Shown: positions 1 through 8,483, numbered from the stretch's first letter. The stretch is 64,000 nucleotides of DNA from Acinetobacter colistiniresistens (GCF_000413935.1 NZ_KE340378.1:371585-435584); one strand, 5' to 3'. Numbers and translations are program-made. Notes: generated by a model not told the origin, from the sequence alone.

Positions 1-426
1 CACTGCACCGAGAGGCCCGCCATCTGCGCCGCCAGTGATACCACCAATAATACCCGTGACCGTACCGAGAGGGCCACCATTTGCACCACCTGTAACGCCT
101 CCAATGATATGGGTTACAGCATCAAGTGGAGCACCATTGGCACTGCCAGTAAGGCTGCCAACAAGGTTTGTCACTGTTGAAAGAGGGCTGCTACTGCCCG
201 TTACACCGCCAAGAATCCCTGTGATTGTACTCACTGGGTTAGTCGCAACGCTATTTGTAATACTGCTTACTGTATTCGTTACAGTGCTGGGTGAAACTAG
301 ATTTGTAATTGTAGATAAGGAAAGAGGAGCAAGAATTGAACTACCAACATGTGATGTTGAGCTATTACTATCAACTAAACTCGAAGTAATACTTTTAATC
401 GGTGATAAAAGACTTTTGAAAAGCAT
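1..426 (-). CDS. Gly/Thr/Val-rich repeat protein, N-terminal part (cut by window edge)
   Basis: An open frame on the minus strand begins with ATG at 426 and runs uninterrupted for 142 codons off the left edge. The first ~60 residues are Ser/Thr-rich and have no convincing signal peptide. After that a unit of about 19 residues is repeated, each copy shaped like T-x-I-I-G-G-V-T-G-G-A-N-G-G-P-L-x-x-V; the last two visible copies are nearly identical and the earlier ones are degenerate. Such low-complexity repeat proteins occur in Acinetobacter under names such as collagen-like repeat protein, but no function is evident here. The opposite-strand Pro-rich frame over the same bases is a shadow of the repeats. 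The SD before the ATG is weak. Confidence 0.7.
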   Translation of the reverse strand, partial: MLFKSLLSPIKSITSSLVDSNSSTSHVGSSILAPLSLSTITNLVSPSTVTNTVSSITNSVATNPVSTITGILGGVTGSSSPLSTVTNLVGSLTGSANGAPLDAVTHIIGGVTGGANGGPLGTVTGIIGGITGGADGGPLGAV

Positions 427-844
427 AACGATACCTATATTTTTAAAGTAGTGTTGTTTTGGAGTAATTATTTGCTATGGTTTTTTTGTGATTAAAGTCA
501 CATTAATCGCATTTAGTGTTATATGTGATCATTATTTTGTCAATCTGTAACTATTGAGATTTTGATTGTTAATTATTGATTTAAGATATTGAATTTTAAT
601 GTTTTTTAAAGGATGGTTTTTGGCTTTAATTTGCATCTGTATTTTATTTACAATGCGGGGAGTGTGACGGTTCCAGACAATTAAGTCTGTTTTTTCAGTG
701 AATTAAAATATGATCGAATGCTGAAATTGGAATTATTGTGGATGAATCAAAAAGAAATTTTTAAAATTTGTTATTCGTTTGCAAAAAAATATTTCCAATC
801 CATACGATGTTTGCTTAACCAATAAATATCAGTGGTTTAGATTT
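427..844. other. AT-rich intergenic stretch
   Basis: About 420 bases without a convincing gene, very AT-rich. It should hold the promoter of the minus-strand repeat protein. I see no RNA gene or clear repeat in it. Confidence 0.5.
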
Positions 845-1080
845 TTAGCTATCATTTTTTTTCAGATAATAATCAATTAAAAGTTGTAGCAAGGGTGAGA
901 TTTTGGGCTGTTCTTTAAATAAACTAACGAATCATGCATCTGTTCTAGATGACATTTGACGGTTGGCGATTAAATGATGTCGATCCAGATAAATCATTGG
1001 ATCAGCCGCGACGGTGGCTAGAATAGCAGGCGCTTAATTTGTTCAAGAACGGCGATTTGCCGATAAATTTTGAGTCTATT
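845..1080 (-). pseudogene. Decayed remnant of an unknown protein gene
   Basis: On the minus strand a protein-like stretch can be followed in two pieces. The upstream piece (1080 to about 1030) contains the residues IYRQIAVLEQIKRLL. A single +1 shift near 1030 joins it to APAILATVAADPMIYLDRHH and its continuation to position 921. After one in-frame TGA the frame resumes with FVSLFKEQPKISPLLQLL and ends at TAA (845). There is no start codon, and a TGA lies just before the first piece. The pieces read naturally as one C-terminal domain broken by a frameshift and a stop. I do not recognise the family. Confidence 0.45.
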
Positions 1081-1144
1081 TCACGCAAATGATGTAAAAG
1101 TGTTGAATCTGTAGCCAGTTGATTACAAGTTTGTGAAAAAAAGC

Positions 1145-1172
1145 TTATCATTTAGTGAAAATTACGTATAAT
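1145..1172 (+). promoter_or_regulatory. Promoter of tRNA-Arg
   Basis: A perfect -10 hexamer TATAAT (1167-1172) lies 16 nt after TTATCA, which matches the -35 consensus at four of six positions. The tRNA 5' end follows 16 nt downstream of the -10. Confidence 0.6.
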
Positions 1173-1188
1173 GCGCTCCATCAAATAT

Positions 1189-1265
1189 GCGCTCATAGCT
1201 CAGCTGGATAGAGCACTTGGCTACGAACTAAGGGGTCGGGAGTTCGAATCTCTCTGAGCGCACCA
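1189..1265 (+). tRNA. tRNA-Arg (anticodon ACG)
   Basis: A full cloverleaf can be folded. The acceptor stem is GCGCTCA with TGAGCGC, the D arm is GCTC/GAGC, and the anticodon stem is CTTGG/CTAAG around the loop CTACGAA, giving anticodon ACG. The T loop contains TTCGAAT. The discriminator A and the 3' CCA are encoded. ACG is expected to be edited to ICG by TadA and to read CGU, CGC and CGA. It stands alone, with its own promoter and a terminator. Confidence 0.97.
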
Positions 1266-1276
1266 ATTTGAACAAA

Positions 1277-1302
1277 GAAAACCGCTTAAATGCGGTTTTT
1301 TT
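1277..1302. terminator. Terminator between tRNA-Arg and the convergent gene
   Basis: Hairpin AAACCGC-TTAAAT-GCGGTTT followed by a T run. It can also serve the convergent minus-strand gene. Confidence 0.8.
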
Positions 1303-1307
1303 ACGTC

Positions 1308-2606
1308 TTATGTTTTTGCTTTGATTTTTTGTACAAATACCGCATTGCCACCGACAGCAGGAAGTACATCATGATAAGGCAAGCTGCGCATGGCTCTTAA
1401 CAAGAATGGCGCTTTTTCATCAATTTTCATCGCACTGGTCATTTTCAATAATGTCCCTTGATTGAAGGCATGCAACTGCATTTGCCCCTTAACAAAACGA
1501 AGATCTCCACCATTGGCATAAAAATTATTCTCAATTGTCTGTGGATAGTTAAAGCGCAATCGAAATGCAAAGGGAATATTGATGACACCAAGTCCCACAT
1601 TGACCTGAATATTGGCATCTTGTCCTTGATTTTGAATAGGCGTGGCAGTGACCTTTTTAATCTGCCGAGGAAATAGTTCCTGATATGCCGATGGGCTCAG
1701 CCATTTTTGTAGGGATTGAACAGGTTGCTGATAAAATTGATAGGTGGTGGTAAAGCGCATGGACTCTCGCCCGTGCGTATAGAGCACACTGGTGGGGGCG
1801 TGTAGAATACTTACGGGTTGTTGAGCTGCTTGAATCAGTTGGGTAATTTTACTGAGTTGTGCTGCATTCAGTTGCGGAGTTGGAATTTGTCCTGCATCCA
1901 GTGGTGTAACGTTGGACTGAATAAAACGGCTTCTTAACGACTCTAAAATAAAAGCATTACTGCTACTCGGAATCCCGAGTTTCACTTCAGGAATGGCATT
2001 CAGAATTTTCTTAAAAATAAATCCCTTGGGTTGATTCAAATCGCCCCATTGGGTCAAGGTAACTAAGGTACGGTTCTCGTCTAGCGCAAACCATTCAAAT
2101 TTACCGACGCCATAGGGAATCGGTGCATCAATCACCAAGCTGGCAATACTATTCGACTTAATCTGATGTTGTAATGTGACGTCTTCATTAAAATTGAGTA
2201 CAGGAATTGGGGTCGGAATCGAGACTCGATATTTCATTTGAACAATATTACCAGACTGTTCTAATGTCTTCGCCGATTTGAGAGTTGGGAATAATCCGAC
2301 ATAGTGGCTGAAATCGGTTAGTGTTTTGGCCACTTGTTGGGCATTAACGGGGACAATGATTGCGGCTGAGTTAAAACTGACATTGGGTTGAGGATTACTT
2401 TTTAATGTGGGCACGGCTGTTTTGGTCGCAGGATGACCATACATAAAAATATTGTTTTGGGTATAACTGGCCAACAGTTGTGGATTGTTTTGAAATGGTT
2501 GTAGGGCACTCGGAATATTGTCTGTCCAAGGCAAGATTTGTGCAAAACAGCTTTGTGTGAGCCCCAATAACAGGCAGGGCAAGATTAGACGATTCAAATA
2601 CGCCAT
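1308..2606 (-). CDS. Exported protein with two START/polyketide-cyclase-like domains
   Basis: A 432-residue protein starting at ATG 2606, chosen because AAAGGA sits about 7 nt upstream and a signal peptide follows at once (MAYLNRL, a hydrophobic stretch, then SCFA before QILPW). An in-frame ATG 12 codons earlier would put a charged tail before the signal. Two halves (roughly residues 60-240 and 265-430) each show the layout of an SRPBCC lipid-binding fold, with patterns such as DFSHYVGLFP and SPSAYQELFP near their starts. It is probably periplasmic. Ligand and role are unknown. It stands alone on the minus strand, converging on tRNA-Arg. Confidence 0.75.
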   Translation of the reverse strand: MAYLNRLILPCLLLGLTQSCFAQILPWTDNIPSALQPFQNNPQLLASYTQNNIFMYGHPATKTAVPTLKSNPQPNVSFNSAAIIVPVNAQQVAKTLTDFSHYVGLFPTLKSAKTLEQSGNIVQMKYRVSIPTPIPVLNFNEDVTLQHQIKSNSIASLVIDAPIPYGVGKFEWFALDENRTLVTLTQWGDLNQPKGFIFKKILNAIPEVKLGIPSSSNAFILESLRSRFIQSNVTPLDAGQIPTPQLNAAQLSKITQLIQAAQQPVSILHAPTSVLYTHGRESMRFTTTYQFYQQPVQSLQKWLSPSAYQELFPRQIKKVTATPIQNQGQDANIQVNVGLGVINIPFAFRLRFNYPQTIENNFYANGGDLRFVKGQMQLHAFNQGTLLKMTSAMKIDEKAPFLLRAMRSLPYHDVLPAVGGNAVFVQKIKAKT

Positions 2607-2922
2607 CACATTCCTTTGATTTTTATCCGTGATTTCATCCAATGACTTGATGTGCTTACGAGAGCCATCAATACTGCTTATTAATAAAATTTTCTGTGTA
2701 TAAAAAATAGGCGTGTTGTGTAAAGCTCGCTTAGGTGGATGTCTTTAGTCATATGCAGCGAGTGTATACGGTGAGGTAAGCCACAGATAATGCAATGCTT
2801 TAATCCCAGAACATAGAAAACATCACATTTAAATTTTGTATTAAATCGCAATAAATGTGATTTCCCATTAAATCATTTATGTTCTAATAGGTCAGTTTTT
2901 TTTCAAATGTTAGAAATCAAAA

Positions 2923-3420
2923 ATGTCTGAACAACGTCCAAGTGTATCGGTACGCTATTATTTGAATTTAGAAGAATCACAAGATGGTTTTGCTTTGGTT
3001 ACTTTTGGCAAAAAAACCTTTAGCCGTTTTTTAACCCCCGTGATCAGTATTGCGATAATTTTGTGGGGAATCTATTTAGGTTTTTCTGGTGTTGGGCGCT
3101 ATTACGTTGCACTGGGTGCTTTTTTCCTGATTATGCAAGCAGTCATGCGCTACTGGTTATTACCGATGCTGTTTAAGCGCCAATTTGTACGCTACCAATT
3201 TGGTAAAAGCGAGCAGGGGATTGACCTTTATCAAGATCATTTTGAACTGTATGCCGCAGGTAAAAAACAAAGTGCACAATATACAGAAGTCCAGTCATTT
3301 GCGATTGGCAAGTTGACTTACATGCTGGAGCTGAAAAGTCATACCGTGGTGATCGTTCCTAAACGTGCGTTTAGTAATACAGCAGATCAAACAAAGTTTG
3401 AAAATAGTTTTAAGAAGTAA
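2923..3420 (+). CDS. YcxB-like membrane protein
   Basis: 165 residues. A soluble N-terminus of about 35 residues is followed by two adjacent membrane segments (about 38-58 and 62-82). The C-terminal domain ends with the pattern YMLELKSHTVVIVPKRAF, typical of the C-terminal half of YcxB-family proteins. The function of the family is not known. The next gene starts 33 nt downstream on the same strand, so the two may be cotranscribed. Confidence 0.75.
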   Translation: MSEQRPSVSVRYYLNLEESQDGFALVTFGKKTFSRFLTPVISIAIILWGIYLGFSGVGRYYVALGAFFLIMQAVMRYWLLPMLFKRQFVRYQFGKSEQGIDLYQDHFELYAAGKKQSAQYTEVQSFAIGKLTYMLELKSHTVVIVPKRAFSNTADQTKFENSFKK

Positions 3421-3453
3421 ATTTATCGACGGTTGAAAGAACAAGGAGTTTTC

Positions 3454-4095
3454 ATGAGTACACGTCCTTCAAAAATTGTGTGTGTTGGTCGAAATTATGC
3501 GGAACATGCCAAGGAATTGGGCAACGCCATTCCCGACCGTGCGTTGTTATTTATCAAGCCGCCAAGCAGTATCGGTTCTTTAGCTCAAGGTGTCAGCTGG
3601 AATCAGGCTTTGGGCGAGTGTCATTATGAATGCGAAATTTGTTTGCAAATTGCCCATCCATTATCACAGGAAACCGATCCAGTCAAAGCCCTAGAAGCGA
3701 TTGGTGCAGTGACTTTGGGTCTGGATTTGACCCTGCGTGATTTACAGGGCGATTTAAAATCCAAGGGTGAGCCGTGGGAACGTGCCAAAGCCTTTGATGG
3801 GGCCTGTATTTTGGCTGACTGGATTGAAGCGGATGAGATTGGCGACCTGCAAGAGTTAGAGTTGATTCTGAACATCAATGGGGTTGACCGTCAGCACGGC
3901 TTTACCAAAGATATGATCTTCGATATCGGCACTTTATTGGTTGAAATTAATCAATCTTTTAGTCTGGAAGCAGGCGATGTGATTATGACGGGTACACCAG
4001 CTGGTGTTGGGGCGCTACGTGCTAATGATCAATTGACCATGAAATTGATTACCCAGTCAGGCGAATATGACTGGGATACCTTTGTCAAAGCCTAA
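3454..4095 (+). CDS. Fumarylacetoacetate hydrolase-family protein (YcgM-like)
   Basis: 213 residues, starting at ATG 3454, where AAGGAG lies 5-6 nt upstream; the longer frame adds seven residues that contain the SD itself. The single FAH domain begins with KIVCVGRNYAEHAKELG, has the acidic metal-binding pair in YECEICL, the DLTLRDLQ segment with Asp, and the C-terminal VIMTGTPAGVG motif. Short FAH proteins of this type act on oxaloacetate or related 2-oxo acids (decarboxylase, tautomerase or acylpyruvase); the precise substrate cannot be read from the sequence. Followed by a strong terminator. Confidence 0.85.
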   Translation: MSTRPSKIVCVGRNYAEHAKELGNAIPDRALLFIKPPSSIGSLAQGVSWNQALGECHYECEICLQIAHPLSQETDPVKALEAIGAVTLGLDLTLRDLQGDLKSKGEPWERAKAFDGACILADWIEADEIGDLQELELILNINGVDRQHGFTKDMIFDIGTLLVEINQSFSLEAGDVIMTGTPAGVGALRANDQLTMKLITQSGEYDWDTFVKA

Positions 4096-4111
4096 GTTGA
4101 AATAAAAGGAG

Positions 4112-4142
4112 GGTGCTGTTCTGAAGAGCAGCGCCATTTTTT
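4112..4142 (+). terminator. Terminator of the FAH-family gene
   Basis: Ten-pair hairpin, GGTGCTGTTC and GAGCAGCGCC around a TGAA loop, followed by ATTTTTT. Confidence 0.85.
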
Positions 4143-4202
4143 ATATCTAAAAGCATGATTTTTTCACTGAATCAGATATTGGTTAAGGCATGAATAGCAA
4201 AA

Positions 4203-5003
4203 TTAACTGCCTTGATACAGCTTACGAAATTGGTCTGGGGTGAAATGCATCCAGCGTTTAAACATATAAATAAAAGCCGATGAACTGGCATAGCCTAAAT
4301 CTAGTGCAATGCTTTCAATGGTCTTGCCTTGATTTAACATCGACATTGCTTTCATGACTTTTAGGCGCTGTCGCCATTCGTGCAGAGACATCCCCAATTC
4401 TTTTTGACTGTAACGGGCAAGGGTGCGTTCGGTCATATTGATCATCTGTGCAAGCTGTTCCAGTGTGCTGTTATCCGCAGGAAATTCATGTAAATGCGTC
4501 AATATTTTCGCCAGTGCAGGATGCTCGGTGGTGGGTAAATAACTGCCGACCAACTCTGCATGAGTCAGTGAATCAAGTAAAACGTGCAGCAAGCGTAAAT
4601 ATTCTGGATCATGTTCAGCAAAGTGATGCTGACGAATATGTTCGAGCAGCGAAGATACTAACGGTGCAGACAATAAGATACCTGCCTGTTGCGGCATGTT
4701 TTGGCACAGCGACTCATGTACGTATAAGGTGCAATGGGTGACGTCATTGCGATTGATACCACTATGTTGTAAATGCGGTGGCAACCAGATCCCATACGGC
4801 GGTGGGGTTAAATAATGAATTTGCTCAATATTGACTTCTAAAACGCCGTCGAAGGCATAGATAAATTCACCCCAAGCATGGGCATGTTGGGGATAAAAAG
4901 TCTCCGCAGGTGCATTACGGATTTGTAGCCATAATGGGGCGGGAATATCATTGTAGGTTGGAATGGCCTGAAAATCTTGAATCCTGTGAGCTGATTTTTT
5001 CAT
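4203..5003 (-). CDS. AraC-family transcriptional regulator with cupin sensor domain
   Basis: The N-terminal half (about residues 25-150) is a cupin-like AraC_binding domain with HAHAWGEFIYA and GIWLPPHLQHSG. The C-terminal ~95 residues hold two helix-turn-helix motifs (STLEQLAQMINMTERTLAR; TIESIALDLGYASSSAFIY). The layout is that of the NimR/YeaM subgroup, which controls a neighbouring exporter. ATG 5003 gives 266 residues; a GTG eight codons upstream (5027) is an alternative. The gene is divergent from an EamA transporter, and the intergenic region carries a perfect 12-bp inverted repeat (5036-5069), so it probably controls itself and the transporter. The ligand is unknown. Confidence 0.88.
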   Translation of the reverse strand: MKKSAHRIQDFQAIPTYNDIPAPLWLQIRNAPAETFYPQHAHAWGEFIYAFDGVLEVNIEQIHYLTPPPYGIWLPPHLQHSGINRNDVTHCTLYVHESLCQNMPQQAGILLSAPLVSSLLEHIRQHHFAEHDPEYLRLLHVLLDSLTHAELVGSYLPTTEHPALAKILTHLHEFPADNSTLEQLAQMINMTERTLARYSQKELGMSLHEWRQRLKVMKAMSMLNQGKTIESIALDLGYASSSAFIYMFKRWMHFTPDQFRKLYQGS

Positions 5004-5035
5004 AACATGAGAATTGCCTGAAAACACGCATCTGT

Positions 5036-5069
5036 TGTCGTATTTTCACTATATCATGAAAATACGACA
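5036..5069. promoter_or_regulatory. Perfect 12-bp inverted repeat, candidate operator
   Basis: TGTCGTATTTTC and GAAAATACGACA flank a 10-bp spacer with no mismatch, in the 107-bp region between the divergent AraC regulator and the EamA transporter. No T run follows, so it is more likely an operator than a terminator. Binding by the neighbouring AraC protein is inferred. Confidence 0.65.
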
Positions 5070-5110
5070 GCCTTATATTGATGCTCAAGCGATAAAATCA
5101 GGAACGCGAA

Positions 5111-6016
5111 ATGGATGAGCGTAAAGCATTAGATGCAACTGCATCAGGTCTGATGATCGTACTGTGTATGATTTGGGGGCTGCAACAGGTCATTTTAAAA
5201 ATGGCAGCACCTGACATTTCCCCCTTAATGCAAATTGCGTTGCGTTCAGGGCTGGCTGCACTGTTGTTATTGCCACTGTTGTATTTGAATAAAAGCAGTC
5301 AACTCTTCAATCGCCAGAATTTAAAAGCGGGTGCCCTGGTTGCCTTGCTATTTTCTTTGGAATTCTTTTTATTGGCACAGGCCTTACAACTGACTTCGGC
5401 TTCACATGCCGTGGTGCTGCTGTATACCGCCCCGATTTTTGTGGCCTTGGGATTACATTGGAAGCTTCCTTCGGAGCGTCTCAGTCTGTTGCAATGGACC
5501 GGTATCGGGATTGCATTTTTAGGGATTGTCGTGACTTTTTTACGTGCAAATCCAGGCGCATCGATTGCGGATCAACAGATGTTGTGGGGGGACTTGCTGG
5601 CTTTGGCTGGAGGGATTGCTTGGGCGGCGACCACCATTACGGTACGGTTATCTTCACTGGCACAAGCGGCAGTGACACAAACGCTGTTTTATCAATTGGC
5701 GGGTAGTTTTGTATTGTTATTTGGAGCGGCTCTTTTTCTCGGCCAAGCCACGATTCACTTTAGCCCTTTGATGATGGGCAGTTTAGCTTTCCATACCTTG
5801 GTGGTTTCTTTTGCCAGTTTTTTGGCGTGGTTCTGGTTATTACGAAATTACTTGGCATCACGGTTGGGCGTCTTTTCCTTCCTCACACCACTGTTTGGGA
5901 TGGCTTTCGGTGTTTGGTTATTGGGTGAAAAAATTGAGCTGAATTTTATCATTGGCTCGGCTCTGGTCTTGGTTGGTATTGTGGTGGTGAGTTTACAAGG
6001 TTGGTTAAAGAAATAA
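5111..6016 (+). CDS. DMT-superfamily transporter (EamA)
   Basis: 301 residues with about ten hydrophobic segments arranged as two EamA repeats. The first starts at ~15 (MIVLCMIWGLQQVILK) and the second at ~160 (LLALAGGIAWAATTITVR). Proteins of this family are inner-membrane exporters of amino acids or other metabolites, or drug/metabolite antiporters; the substrate cannot be deduced. It is divergent from the cupin-AraC regulator and probably under its control. A shared terminator separates it from the convergent yihY-like gene. Confidence 0.88.
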   Translation: MDERKALDATASGLMIVLCMIWGLQQVILKMAAPDISPLMQIALRSGLAALLLLPLLYLNKSSQLFNRQNLKAGALVALLFSLEFFLLAQALQLTSASHAVVLLYTAPIFVALGLHWKLPSERLSLLQWTGIGIAFLGIVVTFLRANPGASIADQQMLWGDLLALAGGIAWAATTITVRLSSLAQAAVTQTLFYQLAGSFVLLFGAALFLGQATIHFSPLMMGSLAFHTLVVSFASFLAWFWLLRNYLASRLGVFSFLTPLFGMAFGVWLLGEKIELNFIIGSALVLVGIVVVSLQGWLKK

Positions 6017-6043
6017 AAAAAGACCTCAAAAGAGGTCTTTTTT
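6015..6043. terminator. Bidirectional terminator, EamA/YihY
   Basis: AAAAAAGACCTC-AAAA-GAGGTCTTTTTT, symmetrical with A and T runs on both sides, between convergent genes. Confidence 0.9.
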
Positions 6044-6045
6044 GC

Positions 6046-7296
6046 TTACTTCTGTTCAAAGATCGTAGAGAGCGGAATGGAAAGTTTTGCTGCTAAATAA
6101 TCATTGCTTTCAATCAGAGATGGGCCGATTCGTTCCATCCATTCATCATCTTGATGGATATGTTCGACATCATGACGTAATGGCAACGGATAAGGCAGGG
6201 CGGTGAAAAAACTCCAAAAATCTACCTGAGCCAGATTGCGAACCAAGACATACTCGTCTTTGTCTGTTCGCATAATTAAATTTTGGGCTTCAAGCTGTAA
6301 GATATATGAAGGCAAGCGGCCTAACTCGCCACGACCAATGATCCCTAAAAGCTCTTTTTCACTGACACTTTTTCCGATTTGTTGTTTCTTATAAAACAAT
6401 TCCAGAATATCCAGCAGCATTAAAATAGGATGGCGTTTTTGTTCTTTACCCGAATGAAAAGCGGTCAGGGCATAACTGATTTCGACACCCAATAAGATAA
6501 TGTTCCAAGATAAGTAAATCCACAGCAGGAAAATAGGCACTGCGGCAAAGGCACCATAGACGATTTCGTAGCTGGTAAAATTGCTCATCACCCAACCAAA
6601 AAAACGTTTCAGCACTTCAAAAATGGTGGCACTAAAACAGGCAGCAATCAGGGCTGAAAGGACGGGGACAATCCGATTCGGTATGGTCCAATATAAAATA
6701 AAGAAACCGACAATGGTCAATAAAAATGAGATCAGCCATAGAATAAAAGAGCCATCCAGTTGATAACCTGCAAAGTTATTACTCAGTACATTGATCGAGG
6801 CGACCGTGGAGGACAGTACAAAGGCACTGCCTAAAACAATGGGGCCTAATGAAATAATCGTCCAATAGCGCATAAAACCGACCAGACCGGTTCGGGTTTC
6901 TTTGACTCGCCAAATTCGGTTAAATACATTTTCAATTGAGGTGAGCATCAATACTGTGGTGATAAACAGAAACAGCACACCAATAATGGTCAGGTTACTG
7001 GATTTTTCAGTAAAAGCATTTAAAGCCTTATCAAAAGCGATGGTACTTTTGGGTAAGAAATTACTATAAATCAGTTGTTGCAATTGTTGTCTGGCAGGCT
7101 CTAAAGCTCTAATCGAGGAGATAATCACTAAAAAAACGGTCAGCATCGGCACCACGGCAAACAAAGTGGTATAGGTCAATCCTCCCGCTTGTTCACGGCA
7201 GCGATCTGCCTCAAAACGGCGTAACACAAATACAATAAATTGAAACCATGTTTTTTCTAAAAAAGGCAGTTTTTTTAGATAACGATTTAGGGTCAT
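6046..7296 (-). CDS. YihY/BrkB-family inner-membrane protein
   Basis: 416 residues from ATG 7296 (MTLNRYLKKLPF). The longer open frame adds 72 residues that overlap the divergent wrbA promoter and look non-coding. Family signatures are FVLRRFEADRCREQAGGLTY near the start, a core of six membrane segments (about residues 35-300) and NRIWRVKE in the middle. A soluble C-terminal tail of about 120 residues resembles a winged-helix region, as in the UPF0761 members. Formerly called ribonuclease BN by mistake; true function unknown. An AGGA lies about 9 nt upstream of the chosen start. Confidence 0.88.
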   Translation of the reverse strand: MTLNRYLKKLPFLEKTWFQFIVFVLRRFEADRCREQAGGLTYTTLFAVVPMLTVFLVIISSIRALEPARQQLQQLIYSNFLPKSTIAFDKALNAFTEKSSNLTIIGVLFLFITTVLMLTSIENVFNRIWRVKETRTGLVGFMRYWTIISLGPIVLGSAFVLSSTVASINVLSNNFAGYQLDGSFILWLISFLLTIVGFFILYWTIPNRIVPVLSALIAACFSATIFEVLKRFFGWVMSNFTSYEIVYGAFAAVPIFLLWIYLSWNIILLGVEISYALTAFHSGKEQKRHPILMLLDILELFYKKQQIGKSVSEKELLGIIGRGELGRLPSYILQLEAQNLIMRTDKDEYVLVRNLAQVDFWSFFTALPYPLPLRHDVEHIHQDDEWMERIGPSLIESNDYLAAKLSIPLSTIFEQK

Positions 7297-7409
7297 GGGT
7301 TCTATCCTAGTTATTTTTAATAAAAATCCCGTGTCATCACAGGATTTACTACAGCTCAAAAAGTAAAAAATGTCGTATAGTGTCCTTTTTAACAAAATTC
7401 TTGAAAGTG

Positions 7410-8009
7410 ATGCAACCTTACGTTCTTGTTCTTTATTACAGTAAATATGGTGCAACCAAGCAAATGGCGCATCTGATTGCCGATGGAATTGAAGCGGCAG
7501 GTGTGACTGCACGCATCCGAACTGTGCCGAATTTGGCCACCATAGTCACTGAGGCTGCAGCGAGTATTCCAGCCGATGGCGATATTTATTGCACTTTAGA
7601 AGATCTTAGTCATTGTTCAGGCTTGGCCTTGGGTTCTCCAACACGATTTGGCAATATGGCCAGTGAGATGAAGTATTTTTGGGATCAAACCACCAGCTTA
7701 TGGCTGAACGGTGCTTTGCATAACAAACCTGCTTGTGTGTTTACTTCATCAGGCTCAATGCACGGTGGTCAGGAAAGTACGTTACTCAGTATGTTACCTC
7801 CCTTGTTCCATCATGGCATGATGATCATGGGCTTACCAAACTCAATACCTGCCTTGTCGAATACCAAAACAGGTGGTACACCGTATGGGGCCAGTCATGT
7901 CAGTGGGCCGCGTCATGACCAAAGTTTGAGTCAAGATGAGAAGATCTTGTGTGAAGCACAAGGCAAGCGGTTAGGTGATGTCGTGCAAGCGTTGGCTGGA
8001 AAGTTTTAA
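7410..8009 (+). CDS. wrbA: NAD(P)H:quinone oxidoreductase, WrbA-type flavoprotein
   Basis: 200 residues from ATG 7410. The flavodoxin-like fold binds FMN: the phosphate loop is in VLYYSKYGATKQMA. The WrbA-specific GSPTRFGNMASEMKYFWDQT and FTSSGSMHGGQESTLLS are both present. The enzyme reduces quinones by two electrons and protects against redox stress. The longer reading frame adds ten residues without a better SD. It is divergent from the yihY-like gene, with 113 bp between the starts. Confidence 0.93.
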   Translation: MQPYVLVLYYSKYGATKQMAHLIADGIEAAGVTARIRTVPNLATIVTEAAASIPADGDIYCTLEDLSHCSGLALGSPTRFGNMASEMKYFWDQTTSLWLNGALHNKPACVFTSSGSMHGGQESTLLSMLPPLFHHGMMIMGLPNSIPALSNTKTGGTPYGASHVSGPRHDQSLSQDEKILCEAQGKRLGDVVQALAGKF

Positions 8010-8380
8010 TGCTGCGAAAGTCGGTATCGTTGACCGATGGTGACCAGTTTCCAGAACAGCAGATGATCAGTTGGATAGGGAATTGGAGCTAAAGTAGGAT
8101 TCAACAGCTGTATTTCCTCTGTACGTTGCTTTTCCGAGTTTAAGATTGCATAGACATAATCTACGAGATCAACTGCGCTAAATACCTGTTTATACGCATC
8201 TTGTAATTCAGTGTTTTGGTTGGCGAAACAAACCTGTGGTGATGCTTCTTCATGGATAAAAACCAGCCCGAGACTTTTTTCTAGGGTAAGGATGATGTCC
8301 GGATTCAGCGTTAACGGTGCAAGAGAGAGAATGAGTTCAGAACTTTTAAAGTAAGATTGTCTTTGATTATTCTCAAACAT
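8006..8380 (-). CDS. Small protein resembling the C-terminus of type ISP restriction enzymes
   Basis: 124 residues from ATG 8380 (a TTG ten codons upstream is less likely). No signal peptide or membrane segment. The C-terminal half, with YVYAILNSEKQR, then PIPYP, then FWKLVTIGQRYRLSQH, follows the pattern of the end of type ISP/Eco57I-like restriction-modification specificity domains (Y-x-Y-A-x-L-x-S, R-I-P, F-x-x-L-x-x-x-G-x-x-L-x-x-L-H). No helicase, nuclease or methyltransferase motif accompanies it. It may be a domesticated solitary domain or a relic. Its stop overlaps the end of wrbA by four bases in convergent orientation; it lies downstream of lgt on the same strand but beyond lgt's terminator. 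Confidence 0.6.
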   Translation of the reverse strand: MFENNQRQSYFKSSELILSLAPLTLNPDIILTLEKSLGLVFIHEEASPQVCFANQNTELQDAYKQVFSAVDLVDYVYAILNSEKQRTEEIQLLNPTLAPIPYPTDHLLFWKLVTIGQRYRLSQH

Positions 8381-8454
8381 GGATGCTGATCCAGATATAG
8401 ACAAAATCAATATACGCTTTTTCTTGGAACTTTATAAATTTGCCGATTGTCACA

Positions 8455-8483
8455 ATAAAAAAGGGAGCTCTTGCTCCCCTTTT
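8455..8483 (-). terminator. Terminator of lgt
   Basis: Hairpin of AAAAGGGAGC and GCTCCCCTTTT directly after the lgt stop. Confidence 0.85.

Noticed and set aside
35..451. Pro/Val/Thr-rich open frame on the plus strand
   Set aside because: It is the complement of the Gly-rich repeats on the minus strand. Only the minus frame gives regular repeats, a plausible start and the same length without stops.
7297..7512. N-terminal extension of the YihY-like protein by 72 residues
   Set aside because: It would overlap the wrbA gene on the other strand and does not resemble the family's N-terminus.
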